DNA from: an uncultured Gemmiger sp.
Lineage (GTDB): Bacteria > Bacillota > Clostridia > Oscillospirales > Ruminococcaceae
DNA length: 64,000 nt
Reading direction: 5' to 3'
NCBI GenBank assembly: GCA_944388215.1
Contig: CALXHT010000008.1
Coordinates: forward strand, 1 to 64,000
Below the pieces are notes generated by a model, which saw nothing but the letters and a program-made list of their open reading frames with translations, was not told the DNA's origin and searched no databases. Below are positions 8,005 to 17,100 of the stretch, piece by piece. The position numbers were made by a program, and so were the translations under genes. How positions within the stretch are numbered: position 1 is the first letter of the stretch; each line of letters opens with the position of its first letter.

Positions 8005-9327
8005 ATGTGGTACAATGAAGCTGTGGTCTATCAGATTTATCCCCTGGGACTTTGCGGTGCACCGCTGCAAAACGACGGGGATACAGCACAGGCGGAGCAG
8101 CACCGGCTGCTGCGGGTGCTGGACTGGGTGGAGCATATCCGGGATCTGGGCGCCACCTGTGTGCTCTTCAATCCGCTGTTTGAGAGCGACGCCCACGGGT
8201 ACGATACCCGGGACTATACCAAGGTGGACTGCCGCCTGGGCACCAACGAAGACCTCAAAACGGTGGTGGATGCCCTGCATCAGGCGGGTATCCGGGTGCT
8301 GCTGGACGGTGTCTTCAACCATGTGGGCCGCGGCTTCTGGGCGTTCCGGGACGTGCAGCAGAAAAAGTGGGACAGCCCTTACAAGGACTGGTTCCACATC
8401 AGCTTTGACGGCAACACCAACTACAACGACGGATTCTGGTACGAAGCCTGGGAGGGCTGCAACGAGCTGGTTAAGCTCAATCTGCAGAACCCGGCGGTGA
8501 AGCAGTACCTCTTTGATGTGGTGCGCGGCTGGGTCAAGGACTATGACATCGACGGCCTGCGGCTGGACGTGGCCTACTGCCTGGATTTGGGCTTTCTGGC
8601 GGAACTGCGCGCTCTGGCCAATGAAGTCAAGCCGGAGTTTGTGCTGGTGGGCGAGACGCTGCACGGCGATTACAATCGCTGGATGAATGACCATGCCTGC
8701 CACAGTGTCACCAACTACGAGTGCTACAAGGGACTGTATTCCAGCTTCAACACCGGCAACATGCACGAGATCAGCTACAGCCTGAACCGGCAGTTCGGCT
8801 CCGAGCCCTGGTGCCTGTATACCGGCAAACACCTGCTCAGCTTCGCGGATAACCACGATGTCACCCGTGTGGCCACCATCCTCACCGACAAAGCCTGCCT
8901 CAAGCCGCTGTACGGTCTGCTGTTCGGCATGCCCGGCGTGCCGGCGGTCTACTACGGCAGCGAGTGGGGGATGGAAGGGGACAAGAAGAACGGCGATCCC
9001 ACCCTGCGCCCCGCCATCGAGAAGCCGGAAGAAAACGAGCTGACCCGGTGGATCTCTCTGCTGGCCCAGGCGCGCACCTCCAGCCCGGCCCTCTGCAACG
9101 GCAGCTACCGCAATGTGATGGTGCAGCCCAAGCAACTGATCTTTGAGCGCCGCACCGACGACGAGCGGGTGCTGGTAGCCATCAATGCCGACAGCGCGCC
9201 CTATGTGGCCCACTTTGACGCGGGCTGCGGCATGGCGATGGATCTGATCACCGGTGAGCCCCATGACTTCGGCGGCGGCAGCGAACTGCCCCCCTACAGC
9301 TGCGCCTTCTGGAAGATGGAGCGCTGA
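8005..9327 (+). CDS. GH13 alpha-amylase family glycosidase
   Basis: Cytoplasmic alpha-glucan hydrolase, because no signal peptide is present. The (beta/alpha)8 barrel starts at once with AVVYQIYPLG. Conserved regions are visible: DGVFNHVG (about 101-108), DGLRLDVAY with the nucleophile Asp188, LVGETLH with the acid/base Glu217, and FADNHD with Asp285. Residues after about 360 form a short beta-domain. The length of 440 is compact, closer to maltodextrin glucosidases or cyclomaltodextrinase-like enzymes than to secreted amylases; exact specificity cannot be read. Start: ATG behind AGGAGG at 8 bases. Confidence 0.9.
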   Translation: MWYNEAVVYQIYPLGLCGAPLQNDGDTAQAEQHRLLRVLDWVEHIRDLGATCVLFNPLFESDAHGYDTRDYTKVDCRLGTNEDLKTVVDALHQAGIRVLLDGVFNHVGRGFWAFRDVQQKKWDSPYKDWFHISFDGNTNYNDGFWYEAWEGCNELVKLNLQNPAVKQYLFDVVRGWVKDYDIDGLRLDVAYCLDLGFLAELRALANEVKPEFVLVGETLHGDYNRWMNDHACHSVTNYECYKGLYSSFNTGNMHEISYSLNRQFGSEPWCLYTGKHLLSFADNHDVTRVATILTDKACLKPLYGLLFGMPGVPAVYYGSEWGMEGDKKNGDPTLRPAIEKPEENELTRWISLLAQARTSSPALCNGSYRNVMVQPKQLIFERRTDDERVLVAINADSAPYVAHFDAGCGMAMDLITGEPHDFGGGSELPPYSCAFWKMER

Positions 9328-9346
9328 ACCGCAGCAACAGAACAAA

Positions 9347-9388
9347 CAAAAAATCCCTGCGAAGGATTTTCCTTCGCAGGGATTTTTC
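9347..9388. terminator. Bidirectional terminator between the GH13 gene and gltD
   Basis: Long stem AAATCCCTGCGAAGG/CCTTCGCAGGGATTT with As on the left and Ts on the right. It serves both converging genes. Confidence 0.9.
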
Positions 9389-9399
9389 TATCGGCGTTT

Positions 9400-10872
9400 T
9401 TACAGGTTGGTGTAGCCCATCAGGCTCTTATCCACCACGGCGGCCGTGTCGCGGCCTTCCCGCAGGGCCCAGACGACCAGGCTCTGGCCGCGGCGCATGT
9501 CGCCGCAGGCAAAGACGCCCGGCACGTTGGTGGCGTAGTGGTCATCGGCAACCACGCCGCGGGCCGTCAGGTCCACGCCGAAGGCCTCGGCGGTGTAGGA
9601 TTCGCAGCCCACAAAGCCGGCGGCAATCAGCACCAGATCGCAGTCCACGGTGAACTCCTCGCCGGTGGGCACCATCTGGCGGCGGCCATCCACCACCTGG
9701 CTCTCCAGCTTTTCCAGCAGCGCACCGCAGACCTGGCCGGCTTCGTTCTTGTAGAACTCCTTGACGGTGGTCTGGTAGACGCGGGGATCGCTGCCGAACT
9801 TGGCGATGGCTTCCTGCTGGCCGTAGTCGGTCTTCAGCACACGGGGCCACTCCGGCCAGTCGTTGCCGGGGGCGCGCTCGGTGGGCGGGCAGGGCATCAT
9901 TTCCAGCTGCAGGACGCTCTCGCAGCCCTGACGGATGGCGGTGCCCACGCAGTCGTTGCCGGTATCGCCGCCGCCGATGACCAGCACGCGCTTGCCTTCC
10001 GCAGTGATGGCCTTGCCGTCCGCAAAGTTGGAATCCAGCAGGCTGCGGGTCACGCTGGTGAGGTAATCCACCGCAAAGTAGATGCCGTTGGCATCCCGGC
10101 CCGGGGCGTTGATGTCGCGGGCCTGCTTGGCGCCGCAGCAGAGCACCACAGCGTCGTACTGGGACTTCAGCTCCTCGGCACTGACGTTTTCGCCTACGTT
10201 GGCGTTCATGACGAATTCAATGCCCTCGTCCTGCAGGATCTTCACGCGGCGGTCGATGACCCATTTCTCCAGCTTCATGTTGGGAATGCCGTACATCAGC
10301 AGGCCGCCCACGCGGTCCTCCCGCTCGTAGATGGTCACCTTATGGCCGCGCTTGTTCAGCAGGTCGGCCACCGAAAGGCCTGCGGGGCCGGCACCCACCA
10401 CGGCAACCTTCTTGCCGGTGCGGGCCGGGGGCGGTACCGCATGGATGGCACCATTCTCGTAGCCGTATTCCACGATGGCGCGCTCGTTCTCCTTGACGGT
10501 GACGGGGTCGCCGGTGGTCATGCCGCAGGTGCAGGCCGCCTCGCACAGGGCGGGGCAGACCCGGCTGGTGAATTCGGGGTAACGGTTGGTGGCAATCAGG
10601 CGATGCACCGCCAGATCCCACTTGCCCTGATAGATCAGGTCATTCCACTCGGGAATCAGGTTGTTCAGCGGGCAGCCGCTGTACATGCCGCCCAGCAGCA
10701 TGCCGCTCTGGCAGAAGGGAACGCCGCAATCCATGCAGCGCGCACCCTGTGCCTGCTGTTCCTCTGCCAGCAGGGGCAGATGGAACTCCTTGAAATTCTG
10801 AATCCGTTCTTCAGGCGGCAGTTCCAGGCTGTTCTGCCGCTTGATCTCCATAAATCCTGTCGGTTTACCCAT
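9400..10872 (-). CDS. gltD: Glutamate synthase, small subunit
   Basis: Takes electrons from NAD(P)H and passes them through FAD and Fe-S clusters to GltB for glutamate formation. Of 490 residues, the N-terminal ~140 carry the two Cys groups of the 4Fe-4S domain (CMDCGVPFC and CPALCEAAC). A FAD-binding loop (VVGAGPAGL) follows at about 154, then a NAD(P)-binding loop ([10 protein letters not shown]). The C-terminal [11 protein letters not shown] is the usual second FAD contact. It starts 14 bases after gltB on the minus strand, so the pair is one operon. Confidence 0.96.
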   Translation of the reverse strand: MGKPTGFMEIKRQNSLELPPEERIQNFKEFHLPLLAEEQQAQGARCMDCGVPFCQSGMLLGGMYSGCPLNNLIPEWNDLIYQGKWDLAVHRLIATNRYPEFTSRVCPALCEAACTCGMTTGDPVTVKENERAIVEYGYENGAIHAVPPPARTGKKVAVVGAGPAGLSVADLLNKRGHKVTIYEREDRVGGLLMYGIPNMKLEKWVIDRRVKILQDEGIEFVMNANVGENVSAEELKSQYDAVVLCCGAKQARDINAPGRDANGIYFAVDYLTSVTRSLLDSNFADGKAITAEGKRVLVIGGGDTGNDCVGTAIRQGCESVLQLEMMPCPPTERAPGNDWPEWPRVLKTDYGQQEAIAKFGSDPRVYQTTVKEFYKNEAGQVCGALLEKLESQVVDGRRQMVPTGEEFTVDCDLVLIAAGFVGCESYTAEAFGVDLTARGVVADDHYATNVPGVFACGDMRRGQSLVVWALREGRDTAAVVDKSLMGYTNL

Positions 10873-10886
10873 TGCAGTCTGCCTCC

Positions 10887-13800
10887 TTACTTGGCGTTCT
10901 TCATCGCGTAGAATGCTTCGATCTGGGCCTGCTCGCTGTCCTCGCCCTTCTCTTCCATCTGGGCGATCAGGCGCAGCATCTTGTCGTAGTCGTGGGGCAG
11001 GACCTTCTTGAACTTGGGCAGATACTCCCCGAAGTTGTCAAGAATCTCCTTGCCGCGGGGCGAACCGGTCAGTTCCACATGCTCACGGATCAGGTCCTTC
11101 AGCAGCGAAACATCGTACTTGTGCTCCACCGGCTCCAGGCTGACCATGTCCTTGTTGACGTGCTTGTAGAAATCCCAGTCCTCATCCAGCACGTAGGCGA
11201 TACCGCCGCTCATGCCGGCCGCAAAGTTCTTGCCGGTCTTGCCCAGCACCACCACGGTGCCGCCGGTCATATACTCGCAGCCATGGTCGCCTACGCCTTC
11301 CACCACGGCGGTGGCGCCGGAGTTACGCACACAGAAGCGCTCGCCGGCCACGCCATTGATGAAGGCTTTGCCGCCGGTGGCGCCGTACAGCGCCACGTTG
11401 CCGATGACGATGTTCTCGCTGCGGTCAAAGGCGGCCTCCTTGGGCGGGTAGACGATCAGCTTGCCGCCGCTCAGGCCCTTGCCCATATAGTCGTTGGAGT
11501 CGCCCACCAGTTCCAGCGTCAGGCCCTTGGGCAGGAAGGCGCCGAAGCTCTGGCCGCCGTAGCCATGGCAGAGCACATGGAAGGTATCATCCGGCAGGGT
11601 GTTGCCGAACTTGGCAGTGATCTCGCTGCCGAAGATGGTGCCGAAGGCACGGTCAGTGTTGCCTACATCCAGGGTGACGGTCATGGGCTTGGGCTCCGCC
11701 ATGTCGAAGGACTTCTTGAACTTCTTCATGAGGACCCGCATGTCGGGGGTCTTCTCCAGGCCGAAGTTGTAGACATCCTTGGGATCGAAGTGGATGTTGG
11801 AATCGGGCACCAGCGGGTTGCTGAGCAGGGCGCTCAGATCCAGTTCGCTGGCACGGGAACCGGCGGGAGCTTCCTTGACCTTCAGCAGGTCGGTGCGGCC
11901 CACCAGTTCGTCCACGGTACGCACGCCCAGCTTGGCCATGTATTCCCGCAGTTCCTGGGCCATGAAACGCATGAAGTTCATGACGTATTCCGGCTTGCCC
12001 TTGAAGTGCTTGCGCAGTTCGGGGTTCTGGGTGCAGATGCCCATGGGGCAGGTATCCAGGTTGCAGACACGCATCATCACACAGCCCATGGCCACCAGAG
12101 GACCGGTGCCGAAGCCGAATTCCTCGGCGCCCAGCAGGGCAGCGATGGCCACGTCGCGGCCGCTCATCAGCTTGCTGTCCGCCTCGATGCGAACGCGGCT
12201 GCGCAGACCGTTCATGATCAGGCACTGGTGCGCCTCGGCGATACCCAGTTCCCAGGGCAGACCGGCGTTGTGGATGGAGTTGCGGGGGGCAGCGCCCGTG
12301 CCGCCGTCGAAGCCGGAAATGAGGATGACCTCGGCACCGGCCTTGGCCACGCCGGCGGCGATGGTGCCGACACCGGCCTCGCTGACCAGCTTGACGTTGA
12401 TGGCGGCCTTGCGGTTGGCGCACTTCAGGTCGTAGATCAGCTGGGCCAGGTCCTCGATGGAGTAGACATCATGGTGCGGCGGGGGCGAGATCAGGCCCAC
12501 ACCGGTGGTGGAGTTACGGGTCTTGGCAACCCAGGGGTAAACCTTGCCGCCGGGCAGCTGGCCACCCTCGCCGGGCTTGGCGCCCTGGGCCATCTTGATC
12601 TGGATCTCGCTGGCGGAGACCAGGTACTTGCTGGTCACGCCGAAACGGGCGGACGCCACCTGCTTGATGGCGGAGTTGCGTTCGGTGCCGTAGCGGTCCT
12701 CGGCCTCGCCGCCCTCGCCGGTGTTGGATTTGCCGCCCAGACGGTTCATGGCAATGGCCATGCATTCATGGGCTTCCTCGGAAAGAGCACCGTAGCTCAT
12801 GGCCGCGGTCTTGAAACGCTTGACGATGGAGTCCACGCTCTCCACCTCGTCCAGGGGCACGCCTTGCTCGGGGTAGTTGAACTCCAGCAGGCTGCGCAGA
12901 TGCATGGCGTCGCCGCCCTCGTTGGCGACGGCCTTGGTGTACTGCTTGAAGGTATCGTAGTTGCCGTTCCAGCAGGCCTGCTGCAGCAGATGGATGGTCT
13001 GGGGATTGTACAGATGCTGCTCGGCAGCGGGACCGCTGCGGAACTTGTGGGCGCCCAGGCTGGGCAATTCGCGGTTGATATCCAGACCCAGGGGATCGAA
13101 AGCCTCCTGATGGCGGGCCTCCAGATCATTCTGGATGTCGTGGATGGTGATACCGCCCACCCGAGAGGTGGTGTTGGTGAAGTATTTGTCCACCACTTCC
13201 TTGCTCAGGCCCAGAGCCTCGAAGATCTGGCTGCCGGCGTAGGACTGGATGGTGGAAATGCCCATCTTGGAGGCGATCTTCACGATGCCGGCCAGCACGG
13301 CTTTGTTGTAGTCCTGCACGGCGGCGTAGTAGTCCTTGTCCAGCAGGCCCTCGTCGATGAGATTGCCGATGGTCTGCTGTGCCAGGTAGGGGTTGATGGC
13401 GCTGGCGCCGTAGCCCAGCAGGGTGGCAAAGTCGTGCACCAGACGGGGCTCGCCGCTCTCCAGGATCAGCGCCATGGCGGTGCGCTTGCGGGTGCGGACC
13501 AGATACTTGCTCACAGCACCCACGGCCAGCAGGCTGGGGATGGCCACATGGTATTCGTCGATTTCGCGGTCGGAGAGGATCAGAATGTTGGCACCGTCAC
13601 GGTAGGCACGGTCCACATCCACGAACAGACGGTCGATGGCCTTCTCCAGATCGGTATTCTTGTAGTAGCAGATGGACAGCGTCTCCACCTTGAAGCCGGG
13701 CACGTTCATGGACTTGATCTTGAGCAGATCGGTCTCGGTCAGGATGGGATTGTCGATCTTGAGAACCTTGCAGTTGTCGGCGTCTTCTTCCAGCAGGTTG

Positions 13801-15437
13801 CCCTGGGCGCCCACATAGACGGTGGTGGAGGTGACGACCTTCTCACGCAGGGCGTCGATGGGCGGGTTGGTGACCTGGGCGAACATCTGCTTGAAGTACT
13901 CGAACAGCAGCGGGCGGGTGTGGCTGAGCACGGCCAGCGGAGTATCGCTGCCCATGGCACCGGCGGGCTCGCCACCGTTTTTCGCCATGGGAAGGATGAT
14001 GGTGGACACATCCTCGTACCGGTAGCCGAACGCCTTCTGCAGCTGGACCAGCTGCTCCTTGTCGTAGATGGGTGCGCGCTTGTTGGGCACCTTGAGGGAG
14101 GACAGATTGACCAGGTTGCGGTCCAGCCATTCGCCGTAGGGCTGGCGGCTGGCGTAGTCGTCCTTCAGCTTTTCGTCATCCACCAGTTCACCCTTCCGGG
14201 TGTCCACCAGCAGCATCTTGCCGGGACGCAGGCGGTCCTTGCGGACGATCTCGTCGGCGGGAATATCCAGCACGCCCACCTCGCTGGAGAGGATCAGGCG
14301 GCCGTCCTTGGTGATGTAGTAGCGGCTGGGGCGCAGACCGTTGCGGTCCAGCACGGCGCCCATCACGTCGCCGTCGCTGAACAGGATGCTGGCGGGGCCG
14401 TCCCAGGGCTCCAGCATGGTGGCGTAGTACTGGTAGAAGTCCCGCTTCTTGGAGTCCATGGCCTGGTTGTTGCTCCAGGGCTCGGGGATGGTCACCATGA
14501 CAGCCAGGGGCAGATCCATGCCGTTCATCACCATGAATTCCAGGGTGTTGTCCAGCATGGCGGAGTCGGAGCCGCCCTGGTTGACGATGGGCAGCACCTT
14601 GGTCATATCATCCTTCAGATAATTGGAGCCGATGGTCTCCTCGCGGGCCAGCATGGTATCCACGTTGCCGCGGATGGTGTTGATCTCGCCGTTGTGGAGG
14701 ATCAGGCGGTTGGGGTGAGCGCGGTTCCAGCTGGGGGCCGTGTTGGTGGAGAACCGGCTGTGCACCATGCCGATGGCGGATTCGTAATCGGCGTCCTGCA
14801 GGTCGGGGTAGAACAGGCGCAGTTCCTTCACCAGGAACATACCTTTATAAACGATGGTCCGGCTGGACAGGCTGCAGACGTAGGTGTCGGGGCTGGACTG
14901 CTCGAAGACGCGGCGCGCCACATACAGGCGGCGGTCAAAGGCAATGCCGGTCTCCAGACGGGCCGGCTTGCCCACGAAGCCCTGCCAGATGCTGGGCATG
15001 CAGTCCCGGGCCTTGTGGCCCAGCACTTCGGGGCAGATGGGAACCTCACGCCAGCCCAGGAAGGGGAGCCCCTCCTTCTTGCAGACGATCTCGAACAGTT
15101 TTTTGGCCTGGTTGCGGCTCAGTTCATCCTGCGGGAAAAAGAACATGCCAATGCCATATTCCCGTTCCTTGCCCAGCTCGATGCCCAGCTGGGCGGCCGC
15201 TTTCTGGAAGAACTTGTCGCTGATCTGGGTCAGAATGCCCACGCCGTCGCCGGTTTTGCCCTCGGCGTCCTTGCCGGCGCGGTGCTCCAGATGCTCGACG
15301 ATCTGCAGTGCGTCCTCAATGGTTTTATGGGTCTTGCGGCCTTTGATATCGACCACAGCGCCAATGCCGCAGTTGTCGTGCTCAAAGCGCGGGTCGTACA
15401 GGCCGGCAGGGGCTTTGCGTTCGGTAAAGTTTTCCAT
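10887..15437 (-). CDS. gltB: Glutamate synthase, large subunit
   Basis: Makes two glutamates from glutamine and 2-oxoglutarate. 1516 residues, normal length. After a ~22-residue propeptide comes Cys23 (DNCGIGA), the nucleophile of the class II glutaminase domain. The FMN/synthase region has GFDGGTGAAP and the 3Fe-4S cysteines in CVMMRVCNLDTCPMGIC. The C-terminus is the GXGXG beta-helix domain, with repeated Gly-rich turns. An ATG farther upstream at 15521 lacks a ribosome binding site and would place the promoter's leader hairpin inside the gene. The ATG at 15437, behind GGAAGGAG, leaves the propeptide at the expected length. Confidence 0.96.
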   Translation of the reverse strand: MENFTERKAPAGLYDPRFEHDNCGIGAVVDIKGRKTHKTIEDALQIVEHLEHRAGKDAEGKTGDGVGILTQISDKFFQKAAAQLGIELGKEREYGIGMFFFPQDELSRNQAKKLFEIVCKKEGLPFLGWREVPICPEVLGHKARDCMPSIWQGFVGKPARLETGIAFDRRLYVARRVFEQSSPDTYVCSLSSRTIVYKGMFLVKELRLFYPDLQDADYESAIGMVHSRFSTNTAPSWNRAHPNRLILHNGEINTIRGNVDTMLAREETIGSNYLKDDMTKVLPIVNQGGSDSAMLDNTLEFMVMNGMDLPLAVMVTIPEPWSNNQAMDSKKRDFYQYYATMLEPWDGPASILFSDGDVMGAVLDRNGLRPSRYYITKDGRLILSSEVGVLDIPADEIVRKDRLRPGKMLLVDTRKGELVDDEKLKDDYASRQPYGEWLDRNLVNLSSLKVPNKRAPIYDKEQLVQLQKAFGYRYEDVSTIILPMAKNGGEPAGAMGSDTPLAVLSHTRPLLFEYFKQMFAQVTNPPIDALREKVVTSTTVYVGAQGNLLEEDADNCKVLKIDNPILTETDLLKIKSMNVPGFKVETLSICYYKNTDLEKAIDRLFVDVDRAYRDGANILILSDREIDEYHVAIPSLLAVGAVSKYLVRTRKRTAMALILESGEPRLVHDFATLLGYGASAINPYLAQQTIGNLIDEGLLDKDYYAAVQDYNKAVLAGIVKIASKMGISTIQSYAGSQIFEALGLSKEVVDKYFTNTTSRVGGITIHDIQNDLEARHQEAFDPLGLDINRELPSLGAHKFRSGPAAEQHLYNPQTIHLLQQACWNGNYDTFKQYTKAVANEGGDAMHLRSLLEFNYPEQGVPLDEVESVDSIVKRFKTAAMSYGALSEEAHECMAIAMNRLGGKSNTGEGGEAEDRYGTERNSAIKQVASARFGVTSKYLVSASEIQIKMAQGAKPGEGGQLPGGKVYPWVAKTRNSTTGVGLISPPPHHDVYSIEDLAQLIYDLKCANRKAAINVKLVSEAGVGTIAAGVAKAGAEVILISGFDGGTGAAPRNSIHNAGLPWELGIAEAHQCLIMNGLRSRVRIEADSKLMSGRDVAIAALLGAEEFGFGTGPLVAMGCVMMRVCNLDTCPMGICTQNPELRKHFKGKPEYVMNFMRFMAQELREYMAKLGVRTVDELVGRTDLLKVKEAPAGSRASELDLSALLSNPLVPDSNIHFDPKDVYNFGLEKTPDMRVLMKKFKKSFDMAEPKPMTVTLDVGNTDRAFGTIFGSEITAKFGNTLPDDTFHVLCHGYGGQSFGAFLPKGLTLELVGDSNDYMGKGLSGGKLIVYPPKEAAFDRSENIVIGNVALYGATGGKAFINGVAGERFCVRNSGATAVVEGVGDHGCEYMTGGTVVVLGKTGKNFAAGMSGGIAYVLDEDWDFYKHVNKDMVSLEPVEHKYDVSLLKDLIREHVELTGSPRGKEILDNFGEYLPKFKKVLPHDYDKMLRLIAQMEEKGEDSEQAQIEAFYAMKNAK

Positions 15438-15485
15438 GCTTCGTTTTCGCTCCTTCCCAAGATTGCCGCCGGTGAAAGCGGTACT

Positions 15486-15535
15486 AAAAAAGGACGCTCC
15501 CCAAGGGTACACTGACCCCACGGAGGAACGTCCTT
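15486..15535 (-). promoter_or_regulatory. Terminator-like hairpin in the gltBD leader
   Basis: On the minus strand an 11-bp stem (15525-15535 with 15490-15500, one G-U pair) encloses a smaller GGGT/ACCC hairpin and ends in six Ts. It starts only a few bases after the predicted transcription start and ends about 49 bases before gltB. This position, between promoter and gene, is that of an attenuator. The ligand or protein that would control it is unknown. Confidence 0.6.
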
Positions 15536-15548
15536 GTTCTTAGCTGTA

Positions 15549-15577
15549 ACTATACCATAGGCTTTGCCCTTTTACAA
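15549..15577 (-). promoter_or_regulatory. Promoter for gltBD
   Basis: TTGTAA (15572-15577), 17 bases, TATAGT (15549-15554) on the minus strand. It lies between mscL and gltB. Confidence 0.75.
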
Positions 15578-15653
15578 GGGGAAAACAAAAGATTGTAAAG
15601 AAATTAACGCGAAAAAGCAAATAAATATGGATCCGGGTACGAATTACTTTCTT

Positions 15654-16073
15654 TTATTTTGCGGTTGCCTCTTCCCGTTCGTTCTGGGCGCGCAGTTCCT
15701 TCAGAATGTCCGCCAGCAGCTCTTCCTGGGAGGGGCCTTTCGGCGCGGCGGGGACCTTGGGGGCCTTTGCATGGCCCAACGCGACCAGGCGATTCATGAT
15801 CTTAACGATGCAGAACAGCACGAAGGCCATGATGATGAAATTGATGATGGCCGAGATAAAGGAGCCCACCATCAGCTGACCGTCGCCGAACAGAGGAATG
15901 ACCACATTGCTGAAGTCGGTGGAGAAGGCGATGCCCAGCAGCGGGTTGAGGATGTCGTTGGTCAGGGAGGTGACGATTCCCTGGAAGGAGGCGCCGATGA
16001 TGACACCGACGGCCATGTCCATGACGTTGCCCTTCAGGGCGAAATCTTTGAATTCCTGCAGAAACTTTTTCAT
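15654..16073 (-). CDS. mscL: Large-conductance mechanosensitive channel
   Basis: Homopentameric safety valve that opens under membrane tension. 139 residues, normal size. The amphipathic N-terminal helix (KKFLQEFKDFALKGNVMDMAVGVIIGASF) begins with the family's KGNV-DMAVGVIIG signature. The second helix (ISAIINFIIMAFVLFCIVK) and a charged C-terminal helix bundle follow. The start ATG follows AAAGGA at about 9 bases. It follows mrp on the same strand, but a terminator separates them. No promoter is obvious in the short gap. Confidence 0.96.
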   Translation of the reverse strand: MKKFLQEFKDFALKGNVMDMAVGVIIGASFQGIVTSLTNDILNPLLGIAFSTDFSNVVIPLFGDGQLMVGSFISAIINFIIMAFVLFCIVKIMNRLVALGHAKAPKVPAAPKGPSQEELLADILKELRAQNEREEATAK

Positions 16074-16120
16074 AAGTACAGTCCTTTCTCAGAGGGGCCT
16101 TGCCCCGGCGGAAAATAACG

Positions 16121-16152
16121 AAAAATCCGGCGTGGGATCCTCCGCACGCCGG
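16121..16152 (-). terminator. mrp terminator
   Basis: On the minus strand, stem CCGGCGTG/CACGCCGG followed by ATTTTT, 18 bases past the mrp stop. Confidence 0.8.
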
Positions 16153-16169
16153 AAACAAACTACAACCGA

Positions 16170-17000
16170 TCAGCCCTGGGGTTTCAGCAGCTTGGCCACC
16201 GCATCGGCGGCGCCGTTCAGGAAGTCGCCGGCGTACATTTCCACCATGCCGGCGTCCGCTTCCTTGGACAGCTCGGGATCGATGGGCATCTTGGCCAGCA
16301 CCGGCAGCTGATACTTGCCGGCGATCTCATCCACATGGCTGTCGCCGAAAACGTTGATGTGCTTGCCGCAGTCGGGGCAGACCGCGTAGCTCATGTTTTC
16401 CACAAGACCCAGGATGGGCACGTTCATCATTTTGGCCATCTGCACAGCCTTGCCCACAATCATACCCACCAGTTCCTGGGGGCTGGACACGATGATGATG
16501 CCGTCCACCGGCAGGGTCTGGAAGACCGTCAGCGGCACGTCACCGGTTCCCGGAGGCATGTCCACGAACAGGAAATCCACATCCCATACCACTTCCTGCC
16601 AGAACTGCTTGACGGCACCGGCAATGACGGGGCCGCGCCAGACCACCGGGGCCTCCGGGTCTTCCAGCAGCAGGTTGATGCTCATGATTTCGATGCCGGT
16701 GCGGCTGCTCACCGGGTTGATGGATTCGCCGTCGCCGGTGGCCGGACCCTTCACGCCGAACAGGCGGGGGATGGAAGGACCGGTGATGTCGGCATCCAGG
16801 ATACCGGCCTTGTAGCCCAGACGGCGCATGGCCACGGCCAGCATGGCACTGGTCATGCTCTTGCCGACGCCGCCCTTGCCGGACACAACGCCGATGACCT
16901 TCCGGATGTGGCTTTTCGGGTGCGGCGGTTCATGCTGGGGGGCGCGATGATCACAATTCGCACTGCAGGTGCTGCAATCGTGGGTACATTCTTCACTCAT
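16170..17000 (-). CDS. mrp: Mrp/NBP35-family Fe-S cluster carrier ATPase
   Basis: Cytoplasmic P-loop ATPase that carries iron-sulfur clusters to target enzymes. 276 residues. The deviant Walker A motif GKGGVGKS lies at about residues 41-48, DADITGPS at about 69, and the switch segment VDMPPGTGD near 127. CPDCG near 211 is the conserved CxxC that binds the bridging cluster. The N-terminus carries a second Cys cluster (CTHDCSTCSANC) like that of NBP35 proteins. The start ATG follows AAGGAG at about 9 bases. The leader holds an exact 15-base tandem repeat. Confidence 0.93.
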   Translation of the reverse strand: MSEECTHDCSTCSANCDHRAPQHEPPHPKSHIRKVIGVVSGKGGVGKSMTSAMLAVAMRRLGYKAGILDADITGPSIPRLFGVKGPATGDGESINPVSSRTGIEIMSINLLLEDPEAPVVWRGPVIAGAVKQFWQEVVWDVDFLFVDMPPGTGDVPLTVFQTLPVDGIIIVSSPQELVGMIVGKAVQMAKMMNVPILGLVENMSYAVCPDCGKHINVFGDSHVDEIAGKYQLPVLAKMPIDPELSKEADAGMVEMYAGDFLNGAADAVAKLLKPQG

Positions 17001-17020
17001 GATGTTTTGCTCCTTACCAA

Positions 17021-17050
17021 AAAAATGCGCTCAGGAAAAATGCGCTCAGG
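17021..17050. repeat. Tandem repeat in the mrp leader
   Basis: Two exact adjacent copies of a 15-base unit, AAAAATGCGCTCAGG on the plus strand, at 17021-17035 and 17036-17050. They fall between the mrp promoter and its ribosome binding site, so in the transcript they lie in the untranslated leader. Confidence 0.85.
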
Positions 17051-17058
17051 CAACCTAT

Positions 17059-17087
17059 AGTATACCAAAAATGTATTGCCAATGCAA
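17059..17087 (-). promoter_or_regulatory. Promoter for mrp
   Basis: TTGCAT (17082-17087), 17 bases, TATACT (17059-17064) with an extended TGG before the -10, on the minus strand. Confidence 0.7.
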
Positions 17088-17100
17088 GGCTGCGGCAGAG

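Noticed and set aside
10872-15515. 1547-codon open frame on the plus strand opposite gltB
   Set aside because: It is the antisense shadow of gltB in GC-rich DNA. The predicted protein is a low-complexity string of His, Val, Gly and Gln with no domain, and no ribosome binding site precedes it.
15486-15535. Hairpin before gltB as simply the mscL terminator
   Set aside because: Possible, but a consensus promoter lies between mscL and the hairpin, so gltB transcripts must cross it. I therefore treat it as part of the gltB leader.
15486-15542. ANTAR-type or T-box control of gltBD
   Set aside because: No tandem hexaloop hairpins of the A-x2-G kind and no T-box specifier or antiterminator sequence can be found in the ~105-base leader.
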